Below are positions 1-10,740 of a stretch of 64,000 bases of DNA, in pieces. Position 1 is the stretch's first letter. Each line of letters begins with the position of its first letter. Both the position numbers and the translations under genes were made by a program. The notes beneath the pieces were generated by a model. It had not been told where the DNA came from, searched no databases, and saw only the letters and a program-made list of their open reading frames with translations. The stretch lies in contig NC_085100.1 in NCBI RefSeq assembly GCF_963422355.1, positions 6,110,068-6,174,067 of the forward strand, written 5' to 3'. This DNA comes from Corticium candelabrum. Taxonomy: Eukaryota; Porifera; Homoscleromorpha; Homosclerophorida; Plakinidae.

Positions 1-142
1 ATAGTTATAATTGAAAATGTCTAACTTGTTGTATGTCTTTTACATTTACTCAATGTCTATGTGTATAATTTAAAATATTCTTGAAATAACAACAATCTGT
101 AGTAATTTAAAATATCTGTAGTAAGGCTAGACGTGGGAAATA

Positions 143-1513
143 TCAGTGTCTAGGATTGATAGCATGAACCCAGTCTGCAAGGGTATCCCTGACACGTTGT
201 GCATCATCAACTACATGGTGGTGAGGAGGACCTACAACATCATTGTTATAAGCAGCATCTTCTGGCAACCAGTCTTCTTCAAAGGGACAGTTGTGCCTCT
301 CTCAAATATTGTGAAGAGCACAAGCAACTGTAGCTACTTGGCTCGCGAACTCCGGATTCTTGAGGTTGCTATGTGCTGTCATTTGCCATCGCCCCTTGAG
401 TCTTCCAAAAGCCTGTTCCACTACTCTCCTTGTTCGAATGACAGAATAATTAAAGCTCTTTTCTCTGCCAACATGATTGTCACCATCATAACATTTTATG
501 ACAGTCGAACTGAGGGGAAATGCTTCATCCGCAACCAGAAATGGCCTGATTGATAATCCCCCAATCATTTTTTGATGTACAGTAGACAACCAAACATCAT
601 TGTCTATATTTTGTTTCAGCTGACTGTTTCTGAATGTGTATGAGTCTCCAACAGACCCTGGCCGACCAGAGTTGACTGAAATAAATATTCCTCTGGCATC
701 AACACACCCCAGCACTATGATGCTATGAAATCTTTTGTAACAGTAATAGCTGTCTCCAAATTTGCTAGGTTTTTTTATTTGCATAAAAGTCCCGTCTAAT
801 GCTCCACCACAGTGAGGCAAACAACAGAGTGCTTCAAAGTCAGCAATAACTTGGTCCAGTTCATCTCCAGTGGGAAAACGAATAGAATCTGGAACTAGAA
901 ACCGACGCAACACATACATTCCCTTGTGCACAATTGACACAATAGAGGCTTTTGCAACTCGGTAGATTATAGATAGTTCTGAAAAAGACATTGAATGAGC
1001 AAGCCAGTGTAGAGTAATTGCAAAGCGCTTGTCTGCATTTATTGGTTTCCTCAAATTGGTGTTTTGCTTTTGTAGACGCCAGCCGTATCGTCTAAATAGA
1101 AACCAGAATGTTGCTTTTGTGACTCTGTATCTGTCCAGATACTGTTTGTCTTCCCAATCGGGAAAAGCAAGCCCGTGTTCCCTCCACGTACCTTGCACAT
1201 CTTTCTCCCAAAATCCAGCACCTCTAGGTGCTGTCCAAAATTGTCGCTGACACCTGAGCTGCTTCACTAATTGCCACACATAGGGATTCATCCACATATC
1301 CGTGCTGTGCAAAACAGAAGGCGGCATCAATTTCCTAGGAAACCCGGTCTTCACAGATGTAAGTCGGAAACCATAGCGAAGAAAGTTGTCATATGATGGT
1401 ATTTCAGCTCGCGGCACGCCAGACGAGAACAGCAGGAAAACGAAAAACCAGCGTTTACTATCTCTGCTTGTTGGCATCATGACACAATGGCACAACAAAT
1501 GAACCAATTGCAA
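143..1513 (-). pseudogene. PIF/Harbinger (HARBI1-like) transposase, one premature stop
   Basis: This is the DDE nuclease of a PIF/Harbinger DNA transposon, the enzyme that cuts and re-inserts the element. The frame is open for 403 codons from the ATG at 1513. The three catalytic acids sit in GALDGTFMQI, FLVADEAFP and RVVEQAFGRLKGRW, in the usual order and spacing. A helix-turn-helix-like region (FSELSIIYRVAKASIVSIVHKG) precedes the DDE core. A TGA at 302-304 interrupts the conserved ACALHNI stretch. The same frame then continues for about 50 more codons to a TGA at 143-145, so only one substitution separates this copy from an open frame of about 455 codons. The partner Myb-like protein of Harbinger elements was not seen; the left end of the element probably lies outside the window. 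Confidence 0.9.
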
Positions 1514-1789
1514 AGTCTCAGTAGGTCAAATACCCTAGAATGAGTGTTGCAGACGTACGCGAAGGTGACAACAGTGACAATAGCACCTTCCGACACTACA
1601 GAAACGCCCACGCAACGTAGGTATGTACATCAACGCCGACGTGAACGTGGGAGTCAACACCACGTTCACGTTTACAGTGGTGTTCACGTTACGTTTAGAT
1701 AACGTCATGAGAAAAGCAAGTGTGACCGCCCTAACGCAAACGTCGCCGCCAATCCTGACGTAGTATGACCGGGGCCTTAACAACGAATC
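1514..1789. other. Probable end region of the Harbinger element, with CGTGAAC-type inverted motifs
   Basis: This GC-richer non-coding stretch lies upstream of the transposase start. It holds repeated inverted motifs: CGTGAACGTGG at about 1640 pairs with CCACGTTCACG at about 1660, and GTGGTGTTCACGTT follows at about 1677. Such clusters near a transposon end often bind transposase, but that role is inferred. A possible terminus is GACCGGGGCCTTAA near 1770. It could not be confirmed because the opposite end is not in the window. Confidence 0.4.
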
Positions 1790-2112
1790 CCGTACGTAAT
1801 GTATGCATTACACTCTGCGTTTGTGCTTACTACCGCAGCACGATTGGATTTTCCTAGATTTCCATGCAGCATTACTTAAAATACAACTTTTCTGTTGGTT
1901 TTTGATCGAAATAGACATCTTTCTGGCTAATTTTTCTGTCATACCGACAGCGCATAGCGATTAGCTGCCCAACCATTGTCTTTTGTTGCCGCCTGCGACA
2001 TAATCCAGAATAATGCGTCATGATTGGTCACTCACTTGCAGACCATACATTCCTGAGTATGACACCACATAGCTAGCCAGCCACAGAGATTTTGTGCAAT
2101 TGCCTTGTTGCT
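1790..2112 (+). repeat. Dispersed repeat module, second copy at 52.13-52.50 kb
   Basis: The stretch from about 1790 to 2112 can be aligned by eye with 52,135-52,490 in the same orientation. Shared blocks include GACATCTTTCTGGC, GCGTCATGATTGGTCACTC, CCATACATTCCTGA and CAGCCAGCCACAGAGA. A weaker version of the same layout (ATTGGCTG..CG..CCATTGT, then GATTGG, then CAGCCAGCCACA) occurs in the repeats at 12.5, 14.6 and 15.25 kb. No coding capacity is seen. Confidence 0.7.
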
Positions 2113-2208
2113 TGGCTTGAGGCATAAATACCAAGACCTTGTCTCGAACTTTGTATCACCAACTTTACATCCTTTGTCATGTTGAGGTTTATAGCATTTC
2201 TGTGCCTT

Positions 2209-2894
2209 TTACGTTTGTTCTTGATGTGTCCCATGCCGATGCCAGCCTTGCCGTAGTTGCGTGATATAGTCATCTAGCTGTAGAGCTTGAGCAATCGGGA
2301 GCAAAGTGAGAGTGGTTTCTGTGGGCAAGCGAGCCTCTCTCTCATACAGGAGTTCGAAAGGGGATGTTCCTGACGACGAATGAGGCTTTATTCTATATGC
2401 AAACAGCAAGTACTAAGTAGTTATCCCACTGGTATCCGTGTACTGCTGCATACTTCGCAATCATATCTGTTAACGTCCTATTAAACTGCTCTATCATTCC
2501 GTTGGTCTGAGGATGGTAACTCATAGTATTCAACTTCTTGATGCCTGCCAACTTGCTAACCTCCTTCATCACATTTGACATCAAATTGGCTTATAATAAC
2601 TTGGTTGGTACACTGCGTCTGCAAAATGACATGCTTTACCAGCAATCACGTAATTGTGGTAAGGGGATTACTTGGGGCCATTTGGTCAGATAATCCATGA
2701 ATACCACTGCATAGTGGTTGCCCAAGTGTCAGGATATCAAATCCAACCCGTTGGGAGAGCCTTCCCACAGGAATGGGCTGCAGTGCAGGTTTGGTCTGTA
2801 CTCCTGTTCCTGTTTTAGATGTATACGTCAGGCACCTTCTACAGTACGTCCTCACCATGGAACGCATTTCGTCCCACCAGTGTCGCTGATGCAA
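2209..2894 (-). pseudogene. Integrase fragments of the 2.1-8.4 kb gypsy element
   Basis: Three overlapping-frame pieces read as a gypsy integrase. The zinc-binding end and start of the catalytic core (WWDEMRSMVRTYCRRCLTY, then PIPVGRLSQRVGFDILTL) lie at about 2750-2894. The core continues as MSYHPQTNGMIEQFNRTL at about 2470-2540. The post-core part HSSSGTSPFELLYEREARLP lies at about 2310-2385. Frameshifts separate the pieces and much of the middle core, including the second catalytic Asp, is missing. The product would have joined element cDNA to host DNA. Confidence 0.85.
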
Positions 2895-2999
2895 TACTCC
2901 AGCAGTTGCCCTGATTCTATGTAGGTTATTACATCCATCAAGTATTTGTCAGCTCATTGTTTCCTGATCATCTTTGCCACCTCAGATGAATGATCCAAA

Positions 3000-4478
3000 G
3001 CTTCCTTTCCAATGTCTTTACTGTCAGGCTGCATCTGCGTCTCTGCCACTAACCATGCACACGTGCTGTTTGGTTTCCAGTTCGAGGCTGCAGTCTTCAA
3101 TCAAGGTGTCAATTTCTTCTCTATTGGATCGTGGGTCTAAATCATGTCACTTTGTCAGAGATCGCGATAGCACATCTGCTTCGTTGTTTCCAACGCTGGG
3201 GCGGTACGTACCATATGACTGGGTTGATATCTTACCCGGTTATTGCCCATCTGGCTAGCCTGCTGCAAAGGTCGGTGTTCTTGAACAGCGGTACCAAAGC
3301 AGCATGATCCATGAATACGACTGTCTATTATCCAAGAACGTAGGGTCTAAACCGTTTCAAAGCCCAGCCAACACCAAGTGCTTGTAGCTCTATTATGGGG
3401 TAATTCTTCTCAGCTGTTGTCAAAGAGCGACTTGCAAAGGCAATCAGTTTCAGCCCAGACTTGTACTCTTGTTCGAGCACTGCTCCTACTTGTAAGCCAC
3501 ATCTGTAGACACGTAAAACATTTCCTCAAAATTCGGAAAGATAAGTGTAGGGCGGCGATTAAAGTTGCTTTCAACTTCTCAAAAGCCGTTTGTTGCCGCT
3601 CAGTCCACTGGAATTCGACGTCCTTCGTGACTAGGTCGTCTAGTTGTGCCATTTGTGCAAAGTTTTTGACAAACCTCCTGTAATAAGAAGCTAACCCAAC
3701 TAACGATCTGAGAGACAACAAACTGTTTGGTGTGGAAAATTTACGAACTGCACTGATCTTGGTATCATCTGTGGCTACTTCGTCAGCAGACATCATGTAG
3801 CCCAAGAACAACACTCTTGTCTTAAAAATTGGCATTTGGTTGCCTTTAATCATAGGCCCGCTTTTTCTAGTTGTTGAAGGACCCAGCATATAACTGGGTT
3901 TGAATTCTACCCAAGTGGGGCACTAATTGAGCATGGGACACAATTTGAGCATGGCCACTATTCACGGAATACCATAAACGTTCTTTGTGGTCTTCTGCAT
4001 TCCTTGAAAATACTATGATGTTGTCTAGGTAGCTAATTGAGAATTCTTCAAGTCCCGGTTCAAGTCGTTGAAATGTTGCAGTTGCATTACACAGTCTGAA
4101 GGGAAAGACATTGAAATCGTATAGCCCATAGCTAGTCACACGCACTGTCTTCGGTTTTGCCGAAGTGGTCAGTGGAATCTGCCAGTCCCGGAAGCCTCAT
4201 CTGGACAGCTGAAAACCGTTGCTCCATTCATTCTGTCCAAGATATCCTCTACTCATGGCATGGAAAACCATCTTTGGTTGTCACCGCATTAAGTTTGTGA
4301 TAATCAGCACAATGCCTGTGAGCCATTCTTCTTTCGTACCAGCACAATGGGGTTCACACATGGTGCTTGGTCGTATTACGTCGCATTTGGTCATATCTTT
4401 CACCATATCATTAATCTTTCCCCATAAGTAAACGGCTTCTCGATAGGGGCGTTGGCGAGTCAGTCCGTGTGCCCCCAT
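3000..4478 (-). pseudogene. Reverse transcriptase / RNase H fragments of the same gypsy element
   Basis: The finger segment (RQRPYREAVYLWGKINDMV, about 4400-4460) is followed by the palm (YGLYDFNVFPFRLCNATATFQ, about 4080-4130). The catalytic YxDD box reads YLDN at about 4020, so the last Asp is replaced. The connection region follows at about 3640-3830 (FLGYMMSADEV, LRSLVGLASYYRRFVKNF), then a decayed RNase H start (FQWTERQQTAFEKLK). Several stops and frame changes make it non-functional. Family position is Ty3/gypsy from the domain order and the GLASYYRRFV motif. Confidence 0.88.
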
Positions 4479-4692
4479 CTCAATAGAATGCTCCTCCAGG
4501 TCGGTGTGTCCCAGTTCAGACTTCTATAACATGAAAGCTCCAGGGTACGTTAATGCGACATTCCAAACTTCTCACAGTCGACTCCGGCCAATTGACTGTG
4601 AAAAGTTAAGTATTGCTCCTAACTTTGCCTTTCTCTTCATGGAGTCGTCATCTGCCTTGTACTTTCTAACAGCTGTGACTTGCGCGGTTAGG

Positions 4693-5414
4693 TCACTCTT
4701 TCGAACTCCTGCCTTCGGTGCTTCTCTGAACACCATCTAATCCAGTGTACAAGAAAGTGACCGTCCCAATAGTTTCTCCTGTGTCCAAGTCTAAGTGAAG
4801 TCCGCCACTATTCTTTAATACACAAACATCTCCTGTTGGGCATATTGCTACTAACCCTTCCTTGCCTGATAATTCCTTGGCCAATAGCCAATCTCTGTAA
4901 GGTTCAAACAGTAGAGGTTCCTTGCCATCCTGTACTCCCTCCATGGTACCATGCACAGTTATGTAACTTTGTCTTGGTACTCTAATTGCTGAGATAAGAC
5001 AAACGGTCCCTCTGGTAGTCGCATGTTCTCTGTCTTGACCAAATAGTGTCAAGAATCTCACAGTCTGGGCAGAGGATCCAGGCCCAGTCCTCTGACAGTG
5101 TTAATACCACCTATCAGGCCTTTCAGTTTTGCATCATGCATGATATACACGACTTCTCTAATTTGTTTTGCCTCAGCAGAGAGGCGAAGCTCTACACATG
5201 CAACTACAGGAATTGTGCCGTCACTATAATCTCGAAGAGTAGCTTCTGGCTTCTTGACAAGCAATAGAGATAGCCGTGTCTCAGTACAGAGGGGAATATA
5301 ACCCCCGGACACCGGACATTGTCCGGTCAAAACAAGTCCATGTCCGGCCATATATTGTGTTGTCCGGACATTGGCTACTGGAACGGTCACACCCAAATGG
5401 CATGATCCGGACAC
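4693..5414 (-). pseudogene. Gypsy pol region between protease and reverse transcriptase
   Basis: Two open stretches, 5058-5414 and 4693-5061, cover the place where a gypsy element has its protease C-terminus and the linker to the reverse transcriptase. Typical-looking phrases are TIPVVACVELRLS and EPLLFEPYRDWLLAKE. I do not recognise a catalytic motif here. The assignment rests on position and on the frame relation to the protease active site at about 7 kb and the reverse transcriptase at 4.4 kb. Confidence 0.5.
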
Positions 5415-5440
5415 TCATAAGTCAGACTATGTGCACTATC
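5290..5440. other. CCGGACA-rich stretch at the edge of the hAT insertion
   Basis: The heptamer CCGGACA or its complement TGTCCGG occurs about six times within roughly 120 bp, in both orientations. Single or double copies also occur near 8400 and 37,020. The stretch lies where the hAT remnant interrupts the gypsy element, so it may be the subterminal region of that transposon. The far end does not carry a clear inverted match, so this stays unproven. Confidence 0.3.
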
Positions 5441-6167
5441 AGAGAGTATGTTTTCTTGGGGTACATCTACTATCCCGGTAAGCCTGAACTGGGAAGTGAG
5501 TAATGAGGTAGAGGTCACACCAGGTGTGCTTATTAGAGCATGTTACACCAATTATCTTAAGTGGTTCTGGTTGATGATCCCTTGATCTCACTAGATAATT
5601 GAATAATAACCATTTTTACTTGGCTAATATGTCCTTGATATGCAAAAATTGTTATCTTTTGGTTCTTTGTAGGAAGGGCTTAAATAATTTAGTAAACAGA
5701 TGCCAGACCTTGTGGTTTCTAACCATTCGAGATCACCACAAAGGTCCAAAAAACAGCGGAGATATTACAGATTTTCAAAGTTTACACTCATGGGGTCATA
5801 GACAGTATATAAGCTTTTGTGTGAAGTGGTGAGATGGGTTACTGAGACACCAGTTGCTGTAAAATACAAATTTTCACCTAGAATGCATGTAGCACAGCAC
5901 CAAATATGAGGACATGAATTGGTAGGAACATCGTCCCCAAGACAGAAATCAAACATCCTGATTTGTGAATGTTTTCTTTCTTGTCATTGTCAAATAGCAG
6001 TTACTGCTGTTTGTTTGAAAATTCCAGTCCTTCTGGAAAGATCCTAATCGGTTTCTTTCAAAGAGCCTTTTGGCAGACTATTCTGTCAGCACACTAAGTA
6101 ACTGCAGAAAAGGTGAATACCGATTTAGTATGCCTTGATAATAAAATGAAGGAGCGACTAGGTTGGT

Positions 6168-6790
6168 GTGACACTAAAACTTCTTTGTCACATAATTGCC
6201 TTTCTTGACACCCAAACATGGCAAAGAAAACCTAACATTCAAACTTCTGAGCAATATAGTGAAGACAAAAACGTTGATGATAATGCAGAGGTTAGAGAAG
6301 CTGTAGAAACTCTTGCTGTTTGTTTTCCCAAACCATTAGAAAGCAAAGGGGTTAATATTCTTGCTCTTCATGTTGAGGAGATAGTCCATTCTGCTAGAAA
6401 ATATCTGCACATCAGCAAGGTGTGCTATGAGTCTGTGTGGTACATACTTCACACCTGTCCAGACATAGTAATAGTCTCCCCTTAACTACCACACTTGCTG
6501 AAAGGATGTTTTCATCGCTGAAACTGATCAAGACAGACCGGCACACCAGCATGAGCTACACCACCTTGTCTGACCTTATGGAAGTATACCACGAAGGACC
6601 ATCAATTCAAGACTTTCACGCTGACACCGCTATTCAGCTGTGGTGGGAACGATGCCAGACCAACTGCTGTCCTAATCAAGGTTTCAGAGAGCAATACAGA
6701 GCAAGGAAAACTGGAGAGTTGACCCAAGATGATAGCACTAGCAGCTTTAGTTTAGAGCAACGCAATAAAAGATTGCTTTGCAGGTATGTT
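6168..6790 (+). pseudogene. hAT-superfamily transposase C-terminal fragment (ZNF862/KIAA1586-like group)
   Basis: The first frame (6168-6485) ends in a segment typical of this hAT group (ARKYLHISKVCYESVWYILHT). A shifted frame continues with the hAT dimerisation region: AERMFSSLKLIKTDRHTSMS, LSDLMEVYHEGP and IQLWWERC, about 6490-6670. The join near 6470 lacks the codons that normally link these two parts, so there is a small deletion plus a frameshift. The N-terminal BED zinc finger and the catalytic core are not seen. It lies on the strand opposite to the surrounding gypsy element, which it appears to have split. Confidence 0.8.
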
Positions 6791-6914
6791 GTCTCAAAGT
6801 TGTTCTGGTTATTGTCATGCTTTGTATATATGTCAAATAATAGAAATAAAGTGTTGTTTGCGGGATCAAAATTTGTTAGAATGGGCGTGGTCTAAATGGA
6901 CGTGGCTTTGTCAA

Positions 6915-7060
6915 ACCTGTTTGTCCGAACAAAGAAATTTCCTTATATTCTGCTCTGCAGTAGCAATAGCCACGAAAAGTTCCTCCTCAATAATGCTGAC
7001 AGAACTACCAGTATCTAACATGGCGTCCACAACGCACCCTTCAATACCGACATGAGCGTA
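6915..7060 (-). pseudogene. Aspartic protease active-site segment of the gypsy element
   Basis: Minus-strand reading gives a retroelement protease signature, MLDTGSSVSIIEEELF, with the catalytic Asp in DTG. It lies just downstream of gag in element orientation. The rest of the protease is separated by the hAT remnant. Retrotransposon proteases work as homodimers that cut the Gag-Pol polyprotein. Confidence 0.75.
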
Positions 7061-7197
7061 GGGTAGTGGGTTGGTACAGAATAGAAGCTGTTCACGGTGC
7101 TAATGGAGCTTACCGTGTTCGATAAGTGGCTGCTCCTGTTTTGTCTCTCTCATAATCTCAACTGTTCTAGCTTTGCAACGTCCTCTGACACATGATC

Positions 7198-8440
7198 TCA
7201 TTCCCGGCGCAATTTCTCGAGCCATTGGTGTACAGTCTCAATTACAGTCACTCTGCTTGTTTGTTCCCTTCCAGTATCGTGGACGTTACTCCTGCTGCAG
7301 GGACTAATGGTTACTTTGGTGTTCTGACTCGTATCTCCTGTTTCTTGTGAGATAGCTATGGACAGTCGGGTAGATAATGGCCCCCGTTGGTGGCAGCACT
7401 CTGCATCTGATTTCTTCTTATTGCCCGTAGGTCGGGGTTGAGACATCTTCCTGATGTTAGGGCATTGGAAGGACATGTGTCCTTGCTATTGACAAGTAAA
7501 GCATTGAATCTTTGATCTGTTGTTGAACGATTGCCTCGGTCCCTTAGACTCTGAGGTTGGGGGGAGATCTTGATTCATCTGTATTCCCTGTAGTCCTGGG
7601 TGGCGGGTTCATGACACTGCCCGTCGAAGTTGGGTCTGTTAACAACTGTTTCTCTGCTGCATCCTCAAAAGTGGCTAGTGGGTGACGCAAAGTCTCTTTC
7701 CACCTATGTAGTAGCCCTTTTTCGAAATGTCCCAGCAGTAGCTGGTTTCATAACCCCGGTGGCAGTCTGTGTCCGGAGAATGCTTTCTCAAACAAACGTT
7801 TTACATCATGTGCGAATTCCGCCACTGACTCTCTCTCCCATTGTCTGCGGTTGTGAAACATGGTATTACGGTATTATAGTATGATCCAAGCAGTACCAGC
7901 TGTAGTTCTCTCTTGAAAGCTCGCAACACAGTTTCGAAGTCAATACTTGGTCTGGGAAGGCCTCATATACTCTTAATACCCTACCACACAAGTGTTAGTT
8001 TGAATTGAACCTTCTTAACAGCACCACGCTAACCTGCCAGTAAAGCATGTCGCTCGAACTCCCGTAAAAATTGATCCATCATATTGTCATCGTCCAATTT
8101 CTTACCTGTGAATTTCTGGAGGCTTAGAGAAGTAAGTGATGCTAAAGTGACATGCTGATGGTCCAACATTGCCACACTGCTATCGGTCTCCACAGGACTC
8201 CTACTAGGTGACGTGTCTTCCAAAAGGCACAGGTGCATGGGATGTTGTTGCTACCCTTTTAGGCTTCCAGCTCGCTCCTTGTTGAAGGAGATGTACTAAC
8301 AATAATATGTGGTGTTGCGCTGCCTTCAGCTGACTGCACAAGTTCAGCGCTCGAAATAATGGCCAGACATCAGACAACGTCTGATCAATATTGCTATTTG
8401 TCCGGGCAACTGAATATATGCCCGGACATCCTAGTCCTGT
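7198..8440 (-). pseudogene. Gag fragments with zinc knuckle (gypsy element)
   Basis: A CX2CX4HX4C zinc knuckle (first Cys of CFTC, His of GHM, last Cys of QCPN) is encoded at about 7463-7505, but a TAG stop lies inside the knuckle between its second and third ligands. Further upstream in element orientation, 8029-8238 reads as a Gag N-terminal part ([28 protein letters not shown]). The stretch 7510-8030 between them has no long open frame. Gag would have formed the element's particle and bound its RNA. Confidence 0.7.
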
Positions 8441-8443
8441 CAA

Positions 8444-9371
8444 TCAATTTGAACTGTAGCCAAGGAATCTTGCTTTTTGTTTACCAATGTGAGCTTAGAA
8501 CAATCTAAAAGTAAAACTTTCGAGCTTGTAGCTTTTAGCTTGTACATGTACAAGGCAGTATCCTTATGTCTGCTGCATCACAGGTGGTCACAGGTGAAGG
8601 TAGCACGTTTTAAGTCTTTTATAGTGCATTTCAGAATTGGAGTCCTCTGAAATTTTTGACTTAGCTTGCGAAAGGAAGGTAACACAAAGTCGGCAAAAAG
8701 ACCGTTGTGAAGCTCTCCATCTTCCGGTTATCACTGCTGTGGTTTCCAATTAGCTGGACGTATATTACTGTTAGGAGGGTCACTTCCTGTTATTTAATGA
8801 GATTTTGGGAGGAGCTGGACGTGGGGTGCTAGATGCCAAAGTCAAAGTCTTATGCAAACATAACATGCCCTATATCTACCTCAACAGCTATCAGTTTTAC
8901 AAGCTGTCCTTGCTGTCAACTGTAACTCAAAAGTAAAACCCCAAGACGACACTACTGAGAGATTATAGATGGTGAACTACTGTTTGCGATGTGGATATTT
9001 GACCTCCTGTTGATACCAAGGTGGTCTCTGATGGTCATAATGAACATTTGGGGTTAGTAGCCACTCCCCAGACTTCCTGAGGATTCCAATTCTGAAACGC
9101 ACTGTAGGTGGTTTACAATAACAAACAGCGGGTGTTACCATTTTGTGTTGTGTTAATTAACATGTGATGGGGTGGAATTCATTTTTCTGGCAGTTGTTGC
9201 AGGTCTTGAATGTGTCTAGGTAAGGCAGCCATTCCAGTCCTTTGGCCAGCCATCCGTTGAGTGTAGTCCTGCAACTAGGCCACTGCTCATCTCTTTGTAT
9301 GCAATTAGCAGGCTTTATGGCTTGGCATAGTTTCACATACTGATGATAGGTGTCATGGGCTATCACAAATC
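8444..9371. other. Intergenic stretch, nothing recognised
   Basis: No conserved protein, RNA gene or repeat partner was recognised here. The left end has a short inverted pair, TGTCCGGGCA and TGCCCGGACA, near 8400-8430. Confidence 0.4.
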
Positions 9372-9645
9372 ATGGCTGCGTTTGAGTTCCTGACGATTGA
9401 TTTACATTCCTTCAGAGTGGACAACGTTGCAGCATCAATTCTGCTGGAAAAAGCACCGTCTGGTTACGTACCAGTCATGGTGAAAGGTGATGGGAATTGT
9501 CTCTTTTGGTCAGCAAGCGTTTTCGAATTTGGGGAAGAGAACCAACATAAATTTTAAGAACTTTGATGATGAAGGAAATGGATGAAAACGCAGAGTATTA
9601 TGCTGATCTGTTATATACTATATATATTTTTATATGATATTGCAC
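9372..9645 (+). pseudogene. OTU-type cysteine protease domain fragment
   Basis: The frame opening at 9372 contains the start of an OTU domain: VPVMVKGDGNCLFWSASVFEF, with the catalytic Asp and Cys in D-G-N-C. After the stop at 9555, another frame continues with a typical OTU helix (LMMKEMDENAEYYADL, about 9562-9610), so a frameshift has split the domain. The catalytic His region is missing. OTU domains of this style are common in proteins carried by invertebrate mobile elements, and the TE-rich setting fits that. A stray exon of a host OTU gene is a less likely alternative. Confidence 0.6.
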
Positions 9646-9779
9646 ATTCTGTGAACGTCCTATCAAATTTGGTGAAAGTCTGGTCAAAAGCTACTTTGGT
9701 CGGGCTTTTTGTCCGGCCAACTTTTTTTTCCTTATTTCGAGCACTGCAAGGTTGTAATTTTTGATTCTTTTTCTGCCAA

Positions 9780-10290
9780 CTTGTGCTCATAGTCATAGTG
9801 TAAGCATTCTTCTTCAGCCCACCTCTCATCCAAAAGGCGTTCAGCACGATCTTGTATCTCTTATTTAGTCTCTAACAGCTTCAGATGACAACGGTGTTGT
9901 TCTTCCTAAAGGGTAGTTTTTAATTTCACAGTAGCGATGGTCCCTCTCATATGCCTGCTGCTCTGCTTCCGCTAACTTAGTGGGTATTTCAGGCATGTAT
10001 GTGTTGTAACATTCTTTGGTAACAGAGGTATAATTGACTGAGATTGTGAGCCTGTTGACGACTGGTTTTCTGAGTTTTCGGGGAGTTGTTGCTGACTAGA
10101 TGGTAGTTTTTGTTTTACTACTTCAGAGTAGAGTTTCTTGGGAGTTATACCATTCTCTTTAAACGCAACCTGTTTGTAGCCCAGTCACTGTGTCAGCTCG
10201 ACTTCACCACTCCTTCCTTTTTGAAGATGTCCAACTGGTACTGTAGTGCGGGTCTGTGGGCCAATTGCACAGGGCTGTTTCGATTCTAGC
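9780..10290 (-). pseudogene. Degraded coding-like stretch, unidentified
   Basis: The minus strand gives several adjacent pieces without stops in alternating frames, rich in Lys, Glu, Arg and Thr, for example KLAEAEQQAYERDHRYCEIK at about 9920-9980. This looks like an eroded protein-coding region, perhaps a retroelement gag. I do not recognise the family. Confidence 0.25.
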
Positions 10291-10367
10291 CTCACTGTCC
10301 ACCTCGCCAATTACATAATGTACATCTGCTCACTTACACCATTACTGCTGCACATATCTACGCTCAT

Positions 10368-10740
10368 GTAGAAAAATAATGTAAACAAGTATAAAACATT
10401 TTGAAAAATGAGAAAGATGTTGGGTTGCCGTACGAAAAAGAATAGAAACAAGGCTATGTATGAAGGGTGTGCTGTGACATCTTTCGTATGCAGACTGACT
10501 AAGCAATACGTCATCCTTACATTGCACCATTTTCTAATTAGAGACACTATAATGTGTTTTCTACCTTACTAATTAGAAAAATGGTGCAATGTAGGGATGA
10601 TGTATTACTCAGTCAGTCTGTACGACAGATGTCACAGCACACCCTTACATGGCCTTGTTTCTATTCTTTTTCGTATGGCAGCCCTACATCTTTCTCATTT
10701 TTCAAATTGTTTTTATACTTGTTTGTATTATTATTTTTGC
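10368..10740. mobile_element. Hairpin (fold-back) element with roughly 165-bp arms
   Basis: The left arm, about 10,368-10,540, is the near-exact reverse complement of about 10,568-10,738, with a loop of about 30 bp. Matching blocks include TTGTTTCTATTCTTTTTCGTA, CATCTTTCTCATTTTTCAAA and TGTCACAGCACACCCTT. There is no coding capacity beyond shadow frames. The form is that of a palindromic MITE. Confidence 0.85.

Larger units (their letters stand above)
2113..8443 (-). mobile_element. Decayed Ty3/gypsy-type retrotransposon interrupted by a hAT fragment
   Basis: Reading the minus strand from 8.44 kb to 2.1 kb gives the gypsy order gag, zinc knuckle, protease, reverse transcriptase, RNase H, integrase. 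Every domain is broken by frameshifts or stops. A plus-strand hAT transposase remnant (about 6.17-6.78 kb) lies between the protease active-site segment (about 6.96-7.05 kb) and the downstream protease-like region (about 5.27 kb). No matching long terminal repeats were recognised at either side. The left edge abuts the repeat module ending near 2112. This is an old, inactive copy. Confidence 0.85.

Noticed and set aside
146..553. 135-codon plus frame
   Set aside because: It is antisense to the conserved Harbinger transposase.
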